From: UBA10001 sp964349095
Lineage (GTDB): Bacteria; Patescibacteriota; Patescibacteriia; Veblenbacterales; UBA10138
DNA length: 5,836 nt
Direction: 5' to 3'
Assembly: GCA_964349095.1 (NCBI GenBank)
Contig: CAYGFD010000028.1
Location: 1-5,836 of the forward strand
The notes beneath the pieces were generated by a model. The model did not search any database. It had not been told where the DNA came from and was given only the letters and a program-made list of their open reading frames with translations. Below are positions 5,348 through 5,836 of the stretch, in pieces (position 1 is the first letter of the stretch; each line of letters opens with the position of its first letter). A program made the translations under genes and the position numbers.

Positions 5348-5836
5348 CTAAAATAAAGTTAAATGACTTAATTATCCCCTCCTCCAAAATCTTGGCATCA
5401 TCATTAAGCGCAACCGCCACTAAAGCAAATTTGGTCTTATTGTAGGTAAAAAATATTTCCTTATACCAAACATCAGCAAAACCTCGCTCCCAATCAGTAG
5501 CACTGCCAGGGACGCCGTCAAGTAAATATTCCGACCCTTTTAATGGATCATCATTAATTTTTACATATACAATATCTCGAGGTTGGTCAGAATCAGGGGC
5601 AACTTGTTGATTGGGGTTAATAAATACGGCCACGAGTTTATTTGGGTTAACGCTACTTACTTGCTGTTCTTGCCAAAGTGACGGGTACTTTAATTCAAAA
5701 CCATATTGATTATTTGAATAGGTTCTGAATGTGCCCGCGTTATTAAGACAATCAGCAAACTCACAGCGCGGAGCGATTCTGCTAACAAAAGAACCGTCGG
5801 CGCATACTCTAACGTCCTGAGCGCAAAATATTGGCT
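5343..5836 (-). CDS. Partial extracytoplasmic-type protein with a four-Cys module and a PsbP-like domain (5' end outside window)
   Basis: The reading frame is open from its TAA stop to the right edge, giving at least 163 codons, so the gene starts beyond the window. The first in-frame start-like codon, a GTG at 5633, lies inside the conserved region and is unlikely to be the true start. The upstream part (codons 5748-5825) carries four cysteines spaced C-x6-C-x12-C-x4-C around CADGSFVSR and CEFADC, a pattern I associate with exported proteins of Patescibacteria; it loosely resembles a Kazal-type fold. Next comes YGFELKYPSLWQ (about 5670-5705), the usual opening of a PsbP/Mog1-like domain. The rest alternates strands and helices and ends in a hydrophobic helix-like tail, IIKSFNFILD. 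A signal peptide or lipobox would lie outside the window. The stop is 6 bases before aspS. Disulfides and export are inferred; the biochemical function is unknown. Confidence 0.75.
   Translation of the reverse strand, partial: PIFCAQDVRVCADGSFVSRIAPRCEFADCLNNAGTFRTYSNNQYGFELKYPSLWQEQQVSSVNPNKLVAVFINPNQQVAPDSDQPRDIVYVKINDDPLKGSEYLLDGVPGSATDWERGFADVWYKEIFFTYNKTKFALVAVALNDDAKILEEGIIKSFNFILD

Noticed and set aside
5343..5633. A complete 96-residue gene starting at the GTG at 5633
   Set aside because: The frame is open to the window edge and the upstream codons encode a clear Cys motif and the start of the PsbP-like domain, so the GTG is an internal valine.

Overview
This 5.8 kb window is a tightly packed, AT-rich bacterial gene cluster. 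Every recognisable gene is on the minus strand, so transcription runs from base 5836 down to base 1. The gene set, the short proteins, the Lys-rich composition and two protein types suggest a Patescibacteria / Candidate Phyla Radiation genome, probably of the Parcubacteria group. Those two types are the Cys motif built around CADGSFVSR and CEFADC, and the small proteins next to scpA. This assignment comes from remembered family patterns, not from a search. All eight visible stop codons are TAA, and all tryptophans I checked are TGG, so the code is standard and UGA is not recoded.

In transcription order the genes are: (1) the C-terminal part of a gene that runs off the right edge, with a four-Cys module and a PsbP-like domain (5836-5343); (2) aspS, an aspartyl-tRNA synthetase of bacterial type that lacks the GAD insertion domain (5336-3918); (3) a 106-residue protein resembling a winged helix (3914-3594); (4) a Lys-rich YbaK-type tRNA-deacylase-like protein (3577-3107); (5) scpA (3095-2379) and (6) scpB (2389-1838), the kleisin and its winged-helix partner in the Smc condensin complex; (7) tpiA, triosephosphate isomerase (1835-1065); (8) a membrane-anchored TPR protein (1061-93). 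A short noncoding tail (1-92) holds a weak terminator-like hairpin.

Gaps between genes are only 2 to 16 bases, and scpA and scpB overlap by 11 bases. The cluster therefore probably acts as one operon or a chain of translationally coupled genes. It mixes translation (aspS, YbaK-like), chromosome segregation (scpAB) and glycolysis (tpiA), which is common in reduced genomes and does not by itself imply a shared pathway.

I see no mobile element, CRISPR array, tRNA, rRNA or defence system. Most of the window is ordinary housekeeping. The points that deserve a second look are the GAD-less AspRS, the perfect 16-bp GC-rich palindrome at the end of the winged-helix gene, the near absence of Shine-Dalgarno sequences combined with a recurring ATTAAATA element before the starts, and the secreted-type Cys/PsbP-like protein at the edge.
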